In this document: piece after piece, positions 1 to 7,551 of the stretch | How positions within the stretch are numbered: position 1 is the stretch's first letter | How the letters are laid out: each line of letters opens with the position of its first letter | DNA from: Anaerolineae bacterium | GTDB lineage: Bacteria > Chloroflexota > Anaerolineae > Aggregatilineales > Phototrophicaceae | Length of the DNA: 35,667 nucleotides | Direction: 5' to 3' | NCBI GenBank assembly: GCA_030950085.1 | Contig: JAUZRW010000025.1 | Coordinates: 1-35,667 of the forward strand | The notes under the pieces: generated by a model | What the model saw: the letters and a program-made list of their open reading frames with translations, nothing else | Databases searched by the model: none | Told to the model about the DNA's origin: nothing | Made by a program: the position numbers and the translations under genes

Positions 1-87
1 TGGCGTGATAATACGCGCCTGACCACAAATCCCATTAGCACGGATGATTTATATCCACTGGCAACTGTCATCATTGAAGCTGATTAA
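1..87 (+). CDS. C-terminal end of an unidentified protein (partial)
   Basis: Frame 1 is open from the window edge for 28 codons and ends with TAA at 85-87. The visible residues (WRDNTRLTTN...VIIEAD) do not identify a family. A small inverted-repeat element begins 1-2 bases after the stop, which is typical of an element sitting just behind a gene. The stretch is short, so an open frame by chance is possible. Confidence 0.4.
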   Translation, partial: WRDNTRLTTNPISTDDLYPLATVIIEAD

Positions 88-88
88 A

Positions 89-235
89 TTCAGTGAGACA
101 CGATTTTGTATTTTCGCAGCGGACAGCATGTATGCTGTCCCTACAAATGAACCCTTTTGAACCGTAGGGACGAGATATATCTCGTCCGAAAATTACCCAA
201 AATACCGATAAGACTTGAATCTGTGATTTACTGAA
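89..235. mobile_element. MITE-like inverted-repeat element, family A, copy 1
   Basis: A 147-bp non-coding element with imperfect terminal inverted repeats: left TTCAGTGAGACACGATT, right the complement of TTCAGTAAATCACAGATT. Inside are two palindromes of different sequence, GGACAGCATGTATGCTGTCC followed by CCCTACA, and GTAGGG followed by ACGAGATATATCTCGT. A second copy in the opposite orientation lies at 3820-3966. The remaining gap (236-339) holds only a solitary GGACTCTGCATTAA end resembling family B near 283-296, and no gene. No transposase is present, so any movement would have to be driven in trans (inference). Confidence 0.65.
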
Positions 236-339
236 ATTAGTATTTCGAGTGTAACGGGCAGAATAGCTACTCCGCTACTTTTAGGACTCTGCATTAACCG
301 TTATCATGAGGCAAAATCAGGTCATTTAGAGAAGACAAT

Positions 340-912
340 ATGCCACCCACAGACCGTACTGACCAATTACGACAAATCCCCTTGCAACACTTGTTGCCAG
401 ATTTATTGCGCCAATTCAACAAGCCGACACTCTTGGGCAAGCATGGAATCGAAGTTAGCAAAATTATGATGGATTCGATTGCCGAAGCCGTAGCCAATCG
501 AGAGGCATTACCCGACATTGTGGCGGAAATTAACGAAGCGATGAGTCAAATTGTGCAAGAGAGTATGGATGACTTAAAAAGTCGCTTTGAAATGAGTTTT
601 GCTGAATCACTATCAAAAACGGATATCAGCGACATTGGCACTTGGGAAACAACAGCCGAGTTTCTGGAAATTGCCAATCATAAAAATAATGCTGAACTTC
701 GTATTTCTGCTGGCACGTCGCTGATGGTTTTTCTAGGCGATGTGCGCCATGCCGATACACTATTCACAGTCATCAAGCATGATAATGGCTTAGATGATGT
801 TGATGCGCTGATTGCCAAACGTGCGCTGGCACATTACACACAAATTCCACTCGATAGTATAGACAGCGATGAATGGCAAAAAGGAGTCCGTCAGCGTTTA
901 GAATTGTCGTGA
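340..912 (+). CDS. hypothetical protein, 190 aa
   Basis: A complete frame with ATG at 340 and TGA at 910-912, preceded by a weak purine-rich GAGAAG. The product is soluble, acidic and mostly helical by composition, with no signal peptide, membrane segment or motif I recognise. Residues about 30-110 are rich in E, S and A and look amphipathic; the later part (LRISAGTSLMVFLGDVRH) has the feel of a helical repeat. It converges on the repair operon and shares a hairpin with it at 926-953. The function is unknown. Length and the lack of a better opposing frame make it a likely real gene. Confidence 0.6.
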   Translation: MPPTDRTDQLRQIPLQHLLPDLLRQFNKPTLLGKHGIEVSKIMMDSIAEAVANREALPDIVAEINEAMSQIVQESMDDLKSRFEMSFAESLSKTDISDIGTWETTAEFLEIANHKNNAELRISAGTSLMVFLGDVRHADTLFTVIKHDNGLDDVDALIAKRALAHYTQIPLDSIDSDEWQKGVRQRLELS

Positions 913-925
913 TAGTTATTCAAGT

Positions 926-953
926 CCCCCTCATTGACGCTTCGGGGAGGGGG
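926..953. terminator. hairpin between convergent genes
   Basis: CCCCCTC (926-932) pairs with GAGGGGG (947-953) around a 14-base loop, 14 bases after one stop codon and 8 before the converging one. A clear U-run is missing, so it is a plausible bidirectional terminator rather than a certain one. Confidence 0.45.
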
Positions 954-960
954 TGTGCAA

Positions 961-1611
961 TTATCCCAATAATTTTGTCAAACCAGCGACAAAATCATTT
1001 TTGCCCCCTTGCGCCGGATGCCGCACCTTATCACAGTGGATGCCCATCCCTGTCAGTGTTTCATGAGCGACATTGCCAATAGCGATAATTTGTTCAGGTT
1101 GGAATAAGTCGATAATTATGCTTAAAAATTTACCGCCAAGTTGCGTTTCAGGCTTACGGGGGCGGCGATTAGTACGGGGATTATCTGCTTTGCATGGATG
1201 AAATGGGAAGGTATTCCAGATAAGCGGTACAGATTGCAGTGTCGCTAAGGTAGTCCAAACGATAGTCGCACTCTGTTCACCATAGACATTCTCGAAGCCG
1301 GCATCAGTCACATCTTGGAAGCCGTTCTCTTGCCCGAACATGCCCAAATCCGCCACCCCTTCTAATAGCACTTTACGACTCGTCACCGGAACACCTGTTA
1401 GGCGGCTGCCGCGATAACCCGGTGCCTCCATCACGAGTAATGTGGTCGGTTGACGTTGTGCCATCGCTTGCAAGTAAAGTCTAAAATTTGCCCGACGGAT
1501 AGCATTGTTGGCATCTTCATTGATAAAATATTGATTAAAAACATCATTGCGCTCAGGTTGAACAGCAGCCAAATCAGCGATGAGTTTGTCGATTGCTGTA
1601 TCATCAATCAT
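961..1611 (-). CDS. uracil-DNA glycosylase superfamily protein, 216 aa
   Basis: Likely excises uracil or a related damaged base from DNA. The superfamily pocket motif is seen as MEAPGYRGSRLTG (residues 61-73), followed by a WNTFPFHP segment (132-139) and the distal loop RHPAQGGKNDF (198-208) in place of the usual HPS motif. The start is the ATG at 1611, which overlaps the end of the Nudix gene by 8 bases. A longer upstream frame to 1779 runs entirely inside the Nudix gene and is not supported. It is the last gene of a three-gene repair operon. The assignment to the superfamily is good; the subfamily is unclear and the sequence is divergent, so substrate preference cannot be read from it. Confidence 0.72.
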   Translation of the reverse strand: MIDDTAIDKLIADLAAVQPERNDVFNQYFINEDANNAIRRANFRLYLQAMAQRQPTTLLVMEAPGYRGSRLTGVPVTSRKVLLEGVADLGMFGQENGFQDVTDAGFENVYGEQSATIVWTTLATLQSVPLIWNTFPFHPCKADNPRTNRRPRKPETQLGGKFLSIIIDLFQPEQIIAIGNVAHETLTGMGIHCDKVRHPAQGGKNDFVAGLTKLLG

Positions 1612-2053
1612 CGTATTGCTCCAATAATGCAAGCAAACCATCGGGATACAATGGCGCATGACCGTTACGGAAAAAGTCGAGTGATTTCCACATCGCCGTA
1701 AAGAGAACATCACCATCATCATGACCGACAACTGTATAGTCATCGACATTGCGAAAATCATCCACAAAGTCACCGTCAAACATCAGGCAAATTTCGTGTC
1801 CGAACTGCCCTTCGTAGCTAAAAATATTTTCTAGTGTGCCAAGATAAACGAGATTAGTCACGTCAGCCTCAATTTCTTCGCGCACTTCACGCCGAACAGT
1901 CTCTATAGCACGTTCCGTAAAATCTATGCCGCCCCCGATAGGGCGATAAAATGTCTTGTTGATTTTTTTGTCGTGTCCTTCCGCAACGAAGATTTTATCG
2001 CCACGACGAAACACGCAGAGCGCAAGTGGGCGGATACGTTTTTTCTTTGCCAT
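1604..2053 (-). CDS. Nudix hydrolase, 149 aa
   Basis: Hydrolyses a nucleoside diphosphate linked to another group; the exact substrate is unknown. The Nudix box is complete except for its last glycine: G-x5-E-x7-REVREEI, with the segment GGGIDFTERAIETVRREV at about residues 41-58. Length is normal for a minimal Nudix domain. The start ATG at 2053 lies 5 bases after the stop of the upstream glycosylase-like gene, and the 3' end overlaps the next gene, so the three genes are almost certainly co-transcribed and coupled. The position between two glycosylase-like genes suggests a part in clearing damaged nucleotides, but Nudix enzymes vary widely, so this is inference. Confidence 0.85.
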   Translation of the reverse strand: MAKKKRIRPLALCVFRRGDKIFVAEGHDKKINKTFYRPIGGGIDFTERAIETVRREVREEIEADVTNLVYLGTLENIFSYEGQFGHEICLMFDGDFVDDFRNVDDYTVVGHDDGDVLFTAMWKSLDFFRNGHAPLYPDGLLALLEQYDD

Positions 2054-2058
2054 TATAG

Positions 2059-2658
2059 CTAATCCAAAAACGGTTTTAAGGCTTTGAAATCTTCAATCAG
2101 CGTCGCTTTCTGATTGGCGTTATAGAGCGCCACAGCCGGATGATATAACGGCACAACAGTAGCCTCACCATAGGCGGTATCGACAGCAATCGTTTGCCCA
2201 TGTAGCGCACTGATTTTTTGCCCTTTTTGCCCTGCATCGAATAAATCTAGGACAAATTCCATTGAAAAACGCCCTAGTGTTGCCAAGACACGCGGTTGAA
2301 TAATTTCGATTTGGCGCTTGAGATAGGGTGCATAAAGTTTGATTTCGGCTTTGCTAGGGTCACGATTTTTCGGCGGACGGTCTTTAACGATGTTGGTCAC
2401 GTAGACATCATCGCGGTTGAGGTTGATACGGTCTAGCAATTCATCCAATATGCGCCCTGATTGTCCACAAAAAGGTCGTCCTGTTTTAGCCTCATTTTCG
2501 CCCGGCGCTTCGCCAATGAACATAATGTGGGCAAAATGACTCCCTTGCCCAATGACAGGAAAATAATTGTTTTCGATACGAAATTCATAGAGCGGTGATT
2601 CTGTGAGATGCACAATCTCATGTCGCATTTGTCGCAGAAGTTCCGTTCTCTCATCCAT
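2059..2658 (-). CDS. family 4-like uracil-DNA glycosylase lacking the iron-sulfur cysteines, 199 aa
   Basis: Resembles family 4 uracil-DNA glycosylases along its whole length: motif 1 GEAPGENEAKTGRPF (49-63), the NIVKDRPPKNRDP segment (89-101), and the HPAVALYN loop (173-180). Known family 4 enzymes carry a 4Fe-4S cluster held by four cysteines. Aligned by eye to the Thermotoga protein as I remember it, those positions here are L18, S21, D93 and Y109, so no cluster can form; C64 is the only cysteine. The catalytic loops look intact. The start ATG at 2658 has a weak GAGAG ribosome site. It is first in the repair operon. The family call is firm; the loss of the cluster is a direct observation resting on my remembered alignment. 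Confidence 0.82.
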   Translation of the reverse strand: MDERTELLRQMRHEIVHLTESPLYEFRIENNYFPVIGQGSHFAHIMFIGEAPGENEAKTGRPFCGQSGRILDELLDRINLNRDDVYVTNIVKDRPPKNRDPSKAEIKLYAPYLKRQIEIIQPRVLATLGRFSMEFVLDLFDAGQKGQKISALHGQTIAVDTAYGEATVVPLYHPAVALYNANQKATLIEDFKALKPFLD

Positions 2659-2721
2659 AATACACTCTCATCTTGATATGAATATGTTACGGTTAGTTGG
2701 AAGCTATGCTTGTTTAACAAA

Positions 2722-2808
2722 TGTGGAGTCCGAAAATTTTTTAGAATTCCGTCGAACGGGCATAGCGCGCTATGCCCCTACAATGCGGTCATGTATCAGG
2801 TCTCTACG
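2722..2808. repeat. inverted-repeat element, family B, copy 1
   Basis: Starts with TGTGGAGTCCGAAAA and ends with CAGGTCTCTACG, an imperfect inverted repeat of the start. The centre holds a perfect 20-bp palindrome, GGGCATAGCGCGCTATGCCC (2758-2777), followed by CCTACA. The right end includes the TAG stop of the carbamoyltransferase gene (2804-2806). The element recurs in inverse orientation at 31805-31905 with an identical palindrome. The palindrome may also act as a terminator. Confidence 0.6.
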
Positions 2809-3784
2809 CCATTGTCAGTGCCATAGCTGCTTTTTGAGCGTGCAAACGATTTTCTGCTTCATCATAAACCACACTCTGTTCACCATCAATCACGCCATCG
2901 GTGACTTCAATATTGCGGTCAGCCGGCAGACAGTGCATATAAATCGCACCATCACTGGCTGTTGCCATCCGTTTTTCGTCGGTAATCCAATCGGTGTATT
3001 TTTTACCGATTTCAAAAGCCTCATCATTGTCTTCGGTGGTCAACATGCAGCCCCATGATTTGGCGTAGACGACATCTGCGCCCTTCATACCAGCATCAAA
3101 ATCATCCAAAATTTCAAATGAGCCACGAGATTTTTTGGCATTTTCTTTCGCTTGTTCGACAATATCCGGCATTAGTTTGAATTCCGGCGGACGTGTCAGG
3201 CGAACGTTCATGCCATAGCGTGTCATCAGCAAAATGAGACTTTGTGGCACACTCATTGGCTTGAGATAGCTGCTGGCATAGGCATAACTGACATTAATCG
3301 TCAGACCGCGTGGGTCGCCTTTTTTCTCCATAATGGTCATCATATCCGCTAAAATCTGGAAGGGGTGATAATAATCACATTGCATATTGAGGACAGGCAC
3401 ACGACTAGCTTCTGCAACTTCTCGCAGATACTTCTGCCCTTCCTCGCCCCAATCGGATTTGCGTATCGCCAAACCATCCGTATAGCGTCCTAAAATTTCA
3501 CCGATTTCTTTCGCGGTATCGCCATGACTAATTTGTGTCGTGCGGCTCTCGATGAATTGGGCGTGTCCACCAAGTTGTGCCATCCCGGATTCAAAGCTGG
3601 CACGAGTACGTGTGCTGGAATAGAAAAAGAGCATTGCAAGCACTTTATCACGCAGATAAGCATGAGGTTGATTCAAAGCCCGTTTGCGCTTGAGGTCAAA
3701 AGCGACATCAAACAGCGTATCGAGTTCTTCTTTTGACCAATCTTGTGTACTAATGAGGTCTTTACCACGAAGATTTGTTTGCAT
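2804..3784 (-). CDS. aspartate/ornithine carbamoyltransferase family protein, YgeW-like, 326 aa
   Basis: Transfers a carbamoyl group to an amino or amide substrate. Carbamoyl-phosphate contacts are seen in SSTRTR (56-61), HPFQ (140-143, in place of HPCQ) and MHCLPADRNIEVTDGV near residue 284. Within the family it is closest, from memory, to the knotted YgeW type: an SYAYASSYLKPMSVPQ segment, a LMTRYGMNV stretch and VVYAKSWG. It lacks the long insertion that YgeW has before MHCLP and is shorter (326 versus about 396 residues), so ornithine or acylornithine carbamoyltransferase remains possible. The start ATG at 3784 has AGGAG upstream. The neighbouring M20 deacylase strengthens the YgeW reading. 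The acceptor substrate is unknown. Confidence 0.8.
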   Translation of the reverse strand: MQTNLRGKDLISTQDWSKEELDTLFDVAFDLKRKRALNQPHAYLRDKVLAMLFFYSSTRTRASFESGMAQLGGHAQFIESRTTQISHGDTAKEIGEILGRYTDGLAIRKSDWGEEGQKYLREVAEASRVPVLNMQCDYYHPFQILADMMTIMEKKGDPRGLTINVSYAYASSYLKPMSVPQSLILLMTRYGMNVRLTRPPEFKLMPDIVEQAKENAKKSRGSFEILDDFDAGMKGADVVYAKSWGCMLTTEDNDEAFEIGKKYTDWITDEKRMATASDGAIYMHCLPADRNIEVTDGVIDGEQSVVYDEAENRLHAQKAAMALTMA

Positions 3785-3819
3785 TGTGTCTTGCTCCTGT
3801 GTGGGAGATAAATATTAGT

Positions 3820-3966
3820 TTCAGTAAATCACAGATTCGCAATCTACCATCATTTTCGGTCATAGCGGACATAAAAAATCATGTCCCGACAGGTCAAAAA
3901 GCGTCATTTGTAGGGACTGCCTTCTGGCTGTCCGCCGTCAAAAATACAAAATCGTGATTCACTGAG
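3820..3966. mobile_element. MITE-like inverted-repeat element, family A, copy 2 (inverted)
   Basis: The reverse complement matches copy 1 at both ends and through the spacer: TTCAGTAAATCACAGATT at the left, GATTCACTGA at the right, same 147-bp length. Its two internal palindromes (GGACAT...ATGTCC, and GGACTGCC...GGCTGTCC with one mismatch) differ in sequence from those of copy 1 but keep the pairing. It fills the gap between the carbamoyltransferase start and the M20 gene stop. Confidence 0.65.
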
Positions 3967-4030
3967 TTTGTCACATCATAACGCATATTGGGCATAATGC
4001 CTTACGCCCTACGAAATGGTACTTATAGAT

Positions 4031-5236
4031 TTACAACTTCGGCTTCAACATGGCAGGTAACAACGCATAGAATTTTGTCGCTTCGACGACATCTTCTAGC
4101 GGAATATGCTCATTGACGGCGTGGGCATAAATTTCATCGCCCGGTGCAAATCCTAAACATGGGATACCGACCTTGCCACGCCAATAATTACCATTGGTCG
4201 AAAAATCCCATTTACTGGGGATAATATCTCTATCCCATATGGCTTTTACAGCTTCAACACCGGCAGCAATGAACGGCTCATCTTCTTCTAGCGCCCATGC
4301 TGGAAAATACTTCTCGTATTCAAAAACTGCGCCTGTATGACTCGGTTCATCATAGACCAGTTCCAATACTTCAAAATCATCTTTACATTCTTCCGGAATC
4401 AACGCCTGAATGGACGCAATCACACTTTCTTTAGTTTCGCCAAAAGTGACGCGACGGTCAATGAAAATACGACATTCATCCGGCACTGCATTATCGGATG
4501 GACTAACGCTTTGTACGCGAGTCACTGTGATACGCCCTTGTCCCAAAAATTCATGTGTCGGCAGGTTAGCATCCATTTTGTCGATGGCATCAATCACGGG
4601 TAGCATCTTATAAATGGCATTGTCGCCCATAAAATTACTGGCAGCATGGGCGCTTTTGCCCTTACAGACCACTTCTAATTCGAGGCGACCTTTATGCCCA
4701 CGATAGACATTCATCTTAGTTGGTTCGCCAATCACGACAAAATCCGGCACGACATTTTCCCATTCGCTAAATGCCTGACAGCCAATGCCATCGCACCATT
4801 CTTCGATATTGCCGAGATAATAAGCTGTGAAACCATCGAGTAAGCCTAAGTCACGCGCCATTGCCATGCCATAGACCATACCCGGCGTGCTATTTTTTTC
4901 GTCTAATGCCCCTCGCGCATAGAGCATCCCGTTTTCGACTTTACCCTCAAATGGATCCCAGTCCCATTGTTCAGGGTCGCCAATACCGACGGTATCAATG
5001 TGGCTATCGAAGAGGATGATTTTGTCACCATCACCAATCTTGCCGACAATCGAGCCGTACTTATCGACATACACTTTATCAAAGCCGAGTTTTCGCATTT
5101 CTTCGCCGATACGTTCTCCAACTTTTTCAATATCACTGTTCATGCTCGGAATAGCGACAATCTCACGGAAAAATTTGAGTATGTCATCATGTGATTCCGC
5201 GACACGGCGATTCAGTTCTGCTATTTTGTCTTGCAT
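4031..5236 (-). CDS. M20 family metallopeptidase/deacylase, YgeY-like, 401 aa
   Basis: A zinc-dependent hydrolase of the ArgE/DapE/YgeY group that removes an acyl or carbamoyl group or cleaves a dipeptide-like amide. Metal and catalytic residues are visible: SHIDTVG (H79, D81), the bridging aspartate in LDEKNS (D112), the general base pair EE (145-146), GEPT (170-173) and a late HAVNEH histidine. Full family length with no signal peptide, so cytoplasmic. The start ATG at 5236 follows a strong AGGAGG. It sits between a YgeW-like carbamoyltransferase and a PLP lyase-type gene, the same kinds of partners as in the Escherichia coli ygeWXY set. It has its own promoter-like sequence at 5305-5310. 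Confidence 0.85.
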   Translation of the reverse strand: MQDKIAELNRRVAESHDDILKFFREIVAIPSMNSDIEKVGERIGEEMRKLGFDKVYVDKYGSIVGKIGDGDKIILFDSHIDTVGIGDPEQWDWDPFEGKVENGMLYARGALDEKNSTPGMVYGMAMARDLGLLDGFTAYYLGNIEEWCDGIGCQAFSEWENVVPDFVVIGEPTKMNVYRGHKGRLELEVVCKGKSAHAASNFMGDNAIYKMLPVIDAIDKMDANLPTHEFLGQGRITVTRVQSVSPSDNAVPDECRIFIDRRVTFGETKESVIASIQALIPEECKDDFEVLELVYDEPSHTGAVFEYEKYFPAWALEEDEPFIAAGVEAVKAIWDRDIIPSKWDFSTNGNYWRGKVGIPCLGFAPGDEIYAHAVNEHIPLEDVVEATKFYALLPAMLKPKL

Positions 5237-5304
5237 TAGCTAGTATCCTCCCTGTGGAAGTCAATATGAGTTGTTGGGGCTTATTTTTGTGTGTGAATAT
5301 GCCC

Positions 5305-5339
5305 ATTATAGATGATTGTGAAGAGACTGTATTAGTCTC
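5305..5339 (-). promoter_or_regulatory. promoter with operator-like dyad upstream of the YgeY-like gene
   Basis: On the minus strand a perfect TATAAT lies at 5310-5305, about 70 bases before the ATG. Overlapping the -35 position is a perfect dyad GAGACT-N5-AGTCTC (5323-5339). The -35 hexamer itself (AATACA, 17-base spacing) is weak, as expected for a promoter needing or controlled by a bound protein. No regulator gene is adjacent. Confidence 0.45.
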
Positions 5340-5409
5340 GCTTATAGTTATATCGAATAATCCGAATTTATGATAGAGGGCAATCGTCTGACAACTAAGA
5401 TAATACCCC

Positions 5410-6504
5410 TCATCGCCCTACATTTTTGAGTCCATTACCCGTTAAGCAGCAGACAATCTGTTGATTCTCGCCTAGCATAGCCTCAACTTGTGACAGAGCA
5501 GCCACGGCAGCCGCGCTTGTCGCTTCGACAATCAAACCGCGTTTCGCAAGGGCTACTTGTGCTTGCTGAATCGCCTCATCGCTGACACGGAAAGCCGCGC
5601 CGTTTGTTTCGCGGATAGTTTGCAGAATTTCTTTGCCACGCACGGGGCTATCAACCATGATGCCATCCGCAATTGTGCGCGATGTTTCGACGACTCGTGG
5701 CGGCACTTCAGCATTGGATTCATAGCCCTGCACAACGGGGTCTATTTTCTCGGATTGTACCGCTATCATCTTTGGCACGATATCAATTAATCCTGCCTGC
5801 TTAATGAGCTTGAATCCGCGTGCAATGCCTAAGAATAATGCCCCATGTCCAACAGGGACAACAATCGCATCGGGCCAATTGGGGAGAGTCTGTTCCCAGA
5901 TTTCAAATGCGGCGGTGATTTGCCCTAGCAAGAAAAACGGACTCCACGCATGACTAGCATAAGTCGTTGATGCGGCGGCTTTATGACAAGCCTCTGTTTT
6001 GAGATGCTGCGCCCCTGCCACCTCTTCTAAACGACCACCAAATGCCTGAATCAAGGCTTTTTTGGCGATTGAACCACTTTCGGGAACAAAGATACGCGCT
6101 GGGATGCCTAACGCGCTGGCATAAGCCGCTACAGATGCCCCTGCATTGCCCGATGAATCATCAATGACTTCATTAACATCATAAGCGGCGATGTGATTCA
6201 TCATCGTGACCGTGCCTCTATCTTTGTAACTACCCGTCGGATTCAGATACTCTAGTTTTGCAAGGAATTTGCGCCCGTCCACTTCGGTTTTGACAAGCGG
6301 AGTCATGCCTTCGCCTAATGTGATACGCTGCTCCATCTGTAGCCAGTCTCGATAGCGCCACAGCGACGTATCATCCATTTTGATATCTTTTGCTGAAAAC
6401 GGCGGAAGTGCCGCAAAATCTAACACCCCACCACAATCTCGACAACGCCAATCAAGTGGTTGCGCTTCTGCATTGCAATCTATACAAACAATTTTCAGAG
6501 TCAT
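5410..6504 (-). CDS. threonine synthase-like PLP-dependent lyase, 364 aa
   Basis: A fold-type II PLP enzyme of the threonine synthase/dehydratase group. The N-terminus is a zinc-ribbon (C-x2-C, then C-x2-C within residues 7-24). The PLP lysine is in NPTGSYKDRG, followed by the SSGNAG phosphate-binding/asparagine loop and a late LTGNGLKN serine/threonine-type loop. The start is set at the ATG at 6504, which has AAGGA 7 bases upstream; a TTG at 6525 and an ATG at 6510 are less well placed. It lies upstream of the M20 gene, at the place where ygeX (diaminopropionate ammonia-lyase, also fold II) occurs in the enteric set. It may be a true threonine synthase or a lyase of that pathway. Confidence 0.8.
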   Translation of the reverse strand: MTLKIVCIDCNAEAQPLDWRCRDCGGVLDFAALPPFSAKDIKMDDTSLWRYRDWLQMEQRITLGEGMTPLVKTEVDGRKFLAKLEYLNPTGSYKDRGTVTMMNHIAAYDVNEVIDDSSGNAGASVAAYASALGIPARIFVPESGSIAKKALIQAFGGRLEEVAGAQHLKTEACHKAAASTTYASHAWSPFFLLGQITAAFEIWEQTLPNWPDAIVVPVGHGALFLGIARGFKLIKQAGLIDIVPKMIAVQSEKIDPVVQGYESNAEVPPRVVETSRTIADGIMVDSPVRGKEILQTIRETNGAAFRVSDEAIQQAQVALAKRGLIVEATSAAAVAALSQVEAMLGENQQIVCCLTGNGLKNVGR

Positions 6505-6588
6505 GTCCATTTCCTTGTTTAACAAACTATCTACGGTGATGCCCTAACGCCTGTCTCACTTTGCAATTTTGTGTAAGGCGCGGTGAAA

Positions 6589-6605
6589 CCCCGAAAGGGG
6601 CTTTT
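6589..6605 (+). terminator. small hairpin with short U-run in the divergent intergenic region
   Basis: CCCC-GAAA-GGGG (6589-6600) followed by CTTTT: a GNRA-loop hairpin with the look of an intrinsic terminator or attenuator reading toward exonuclease III. Nothing else obvious is present in the 236-bp region between the divergent starts, apart from a weak TATAAA at 6686-6691. Confidence 0.3.
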
Positions 6606-6740
6606 GGTATGAAAACAAAGTACCCACATTCTAACGAGATTTTGCTGGATGTGGCAGCAATTGGTCTTCATACCTTGAGCGAATCTATAAATACGACTAT
6701 CATAGAACAAGTGTTGTATGACTATGAAAAAGGAAATGTG

Positions 6741-7505
6741 ATGAAACTTTATTCGTGGAATGTAAACGGGATTCGGGCAGCACAGAAAAAAGGCTTAGTA
6801 GATTGGGTGAAAGCGACGCAACCTGATATTTTGTGCCTCCAAGAGACAAAAGCACAGCCCGACCAATTAGATGCTGAACTGAACCCGATAGAAGGCTATG
6901 TGGCTCATTTCGCTAGTGCCGAGAAAAAAGGCTATAGTGGCGTTGTCACCTATTCGCGCATTGAACCAAAGTCTGTCAAAGTTGGCTTGGGTTTTTCTAA
7001 GTATGATGATGAGGGGCGCACGATTATCACCGAATATGATGATTTTGTCTTGCTCAACGCCTATTTTCCTAATGGGAGCAGTAAAAATAAGCGTGTCCCG
7101 TACAAAATGGAATATTGTGAAGATTTTCTGACCTACTGTAATAATCTGCAAAAAGAGGGCAAGAGTGTCATTTTTTGTGGCGACTTGAACACATCACACA
7201 ATGAGATTGACCTCGCCAACCCAAAAGCGAATGTCAAAAATACAGGCTTTATGCCGATTGAACGTCAATGGATGGATAAGTTAGTCAGCGAAGGCTATAT
7301 CGACACTTTTCGCTACTTACATCCTGACACAGCCGAAATCTATAGTTATTGGTCGATGCGTACCAAAGCGCGTGACCGCAATGTCGGCTGGCGTTTGGAT
7401 TACTTCTTCACCTCGCCCGATTTACAAGACCGTATCGAAGCCGCCGAGATTCATACTGATGTCATGGGCAGTGACCATTGCCCAGTGAGTTTGACGCTGA
7501 AATAG
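6741..7505 (+). CDS. xth: exodeoxyribonuclease III, 254 aa
   Basis: Apurinic/apyrimidinic endonuclease and 3'-5' exonuclease of base excision repair. The EEP-fold motifs are all present: SWNVNGIR (5-12), LQETK (33-37, catalytic Glu35), NAYFPNG, GDLNTSHNEIDL and the C-terminal SDHCPV catalytic histidine. Length is typical. The start is ATG 6741 with AAAAAGGA 6 bases upstream; the frame is open 60 codons further to 6561 but that part is unlike the family. It lies next to two glycosylase-like genes on the opposite strand. Its last 45 bases are repeated after the toxin gene. Confidence 0.93.
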   Translation: MKLYSWNVNGIRAAQKKGLVDWVKATQPDILCLQETKAQPDQLDAELNPIEGYVAHFASAEKKGYSGVVTYSRIEPKSVKVGLGFSKYDDEGRTIITEYDDFVLLNAYFPNGSSKNKRVPYKMEYCEDFLTYCNNLQKEGKSVIFCGDLNTSHNEIDLANPKANVKNTGFMPIERQWMDKLVSEGYIDTFRYLHPDTAEIYSYWSMRTKARDRNVGWRLDYFFTSPDLQDRIEAAEIHTDVMGSDHCPVSLTLK

Positions 7506-7513
7506 GTTGCGAT

Positions 7514-7535
7514 GGGGCGATAGGTCAATCGCCCC
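7514..7535 (+). terminator. hairpin after exonuclease III
   Basis: GGGGCGAT (7514-7521) and ATCGCCCC (7528-7535) form a perfect 8-bp stem with a 6-base loop, 8 bases after the stop codon. There is no U-run. A variant with changed loop and shorter stem is kept in the repeated copy (8312-8332). Confidence 0.55.
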
Positions 7536-7551
7536 GAATACGTGCTTAAAA

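Noticed and set aside
121-190. Paired palindromes as a CRISPR or origin-like array
   Set aside because: There are only two units with different sequences, no regular spacing and no spacers; they are better explained as hairpins inside a MITE-like element.
1612-1779. Upstream extension of the small glycosylase-like gene by 56 codons
   Set aside because: It lies wholly inside the Nudix gene in another frame, has no family likeness, and the ATG at 1611 gives a normal coupled start.
2603-3058. 151-codon plus-strand frame across the glycosylase-carbamoyltransferase gap
   Set aside because: It crosses two confident minus-strand genes and the palindromic repeat, and its translation resembles no protein.
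6561-6740. N-terminal extension of exonuclease III by 60 codons
   Set aside because: The family begins at MKLYSWNVNG, which has a good ribosome site; the extension contains a terminator-like hairpin and looks non-coding.
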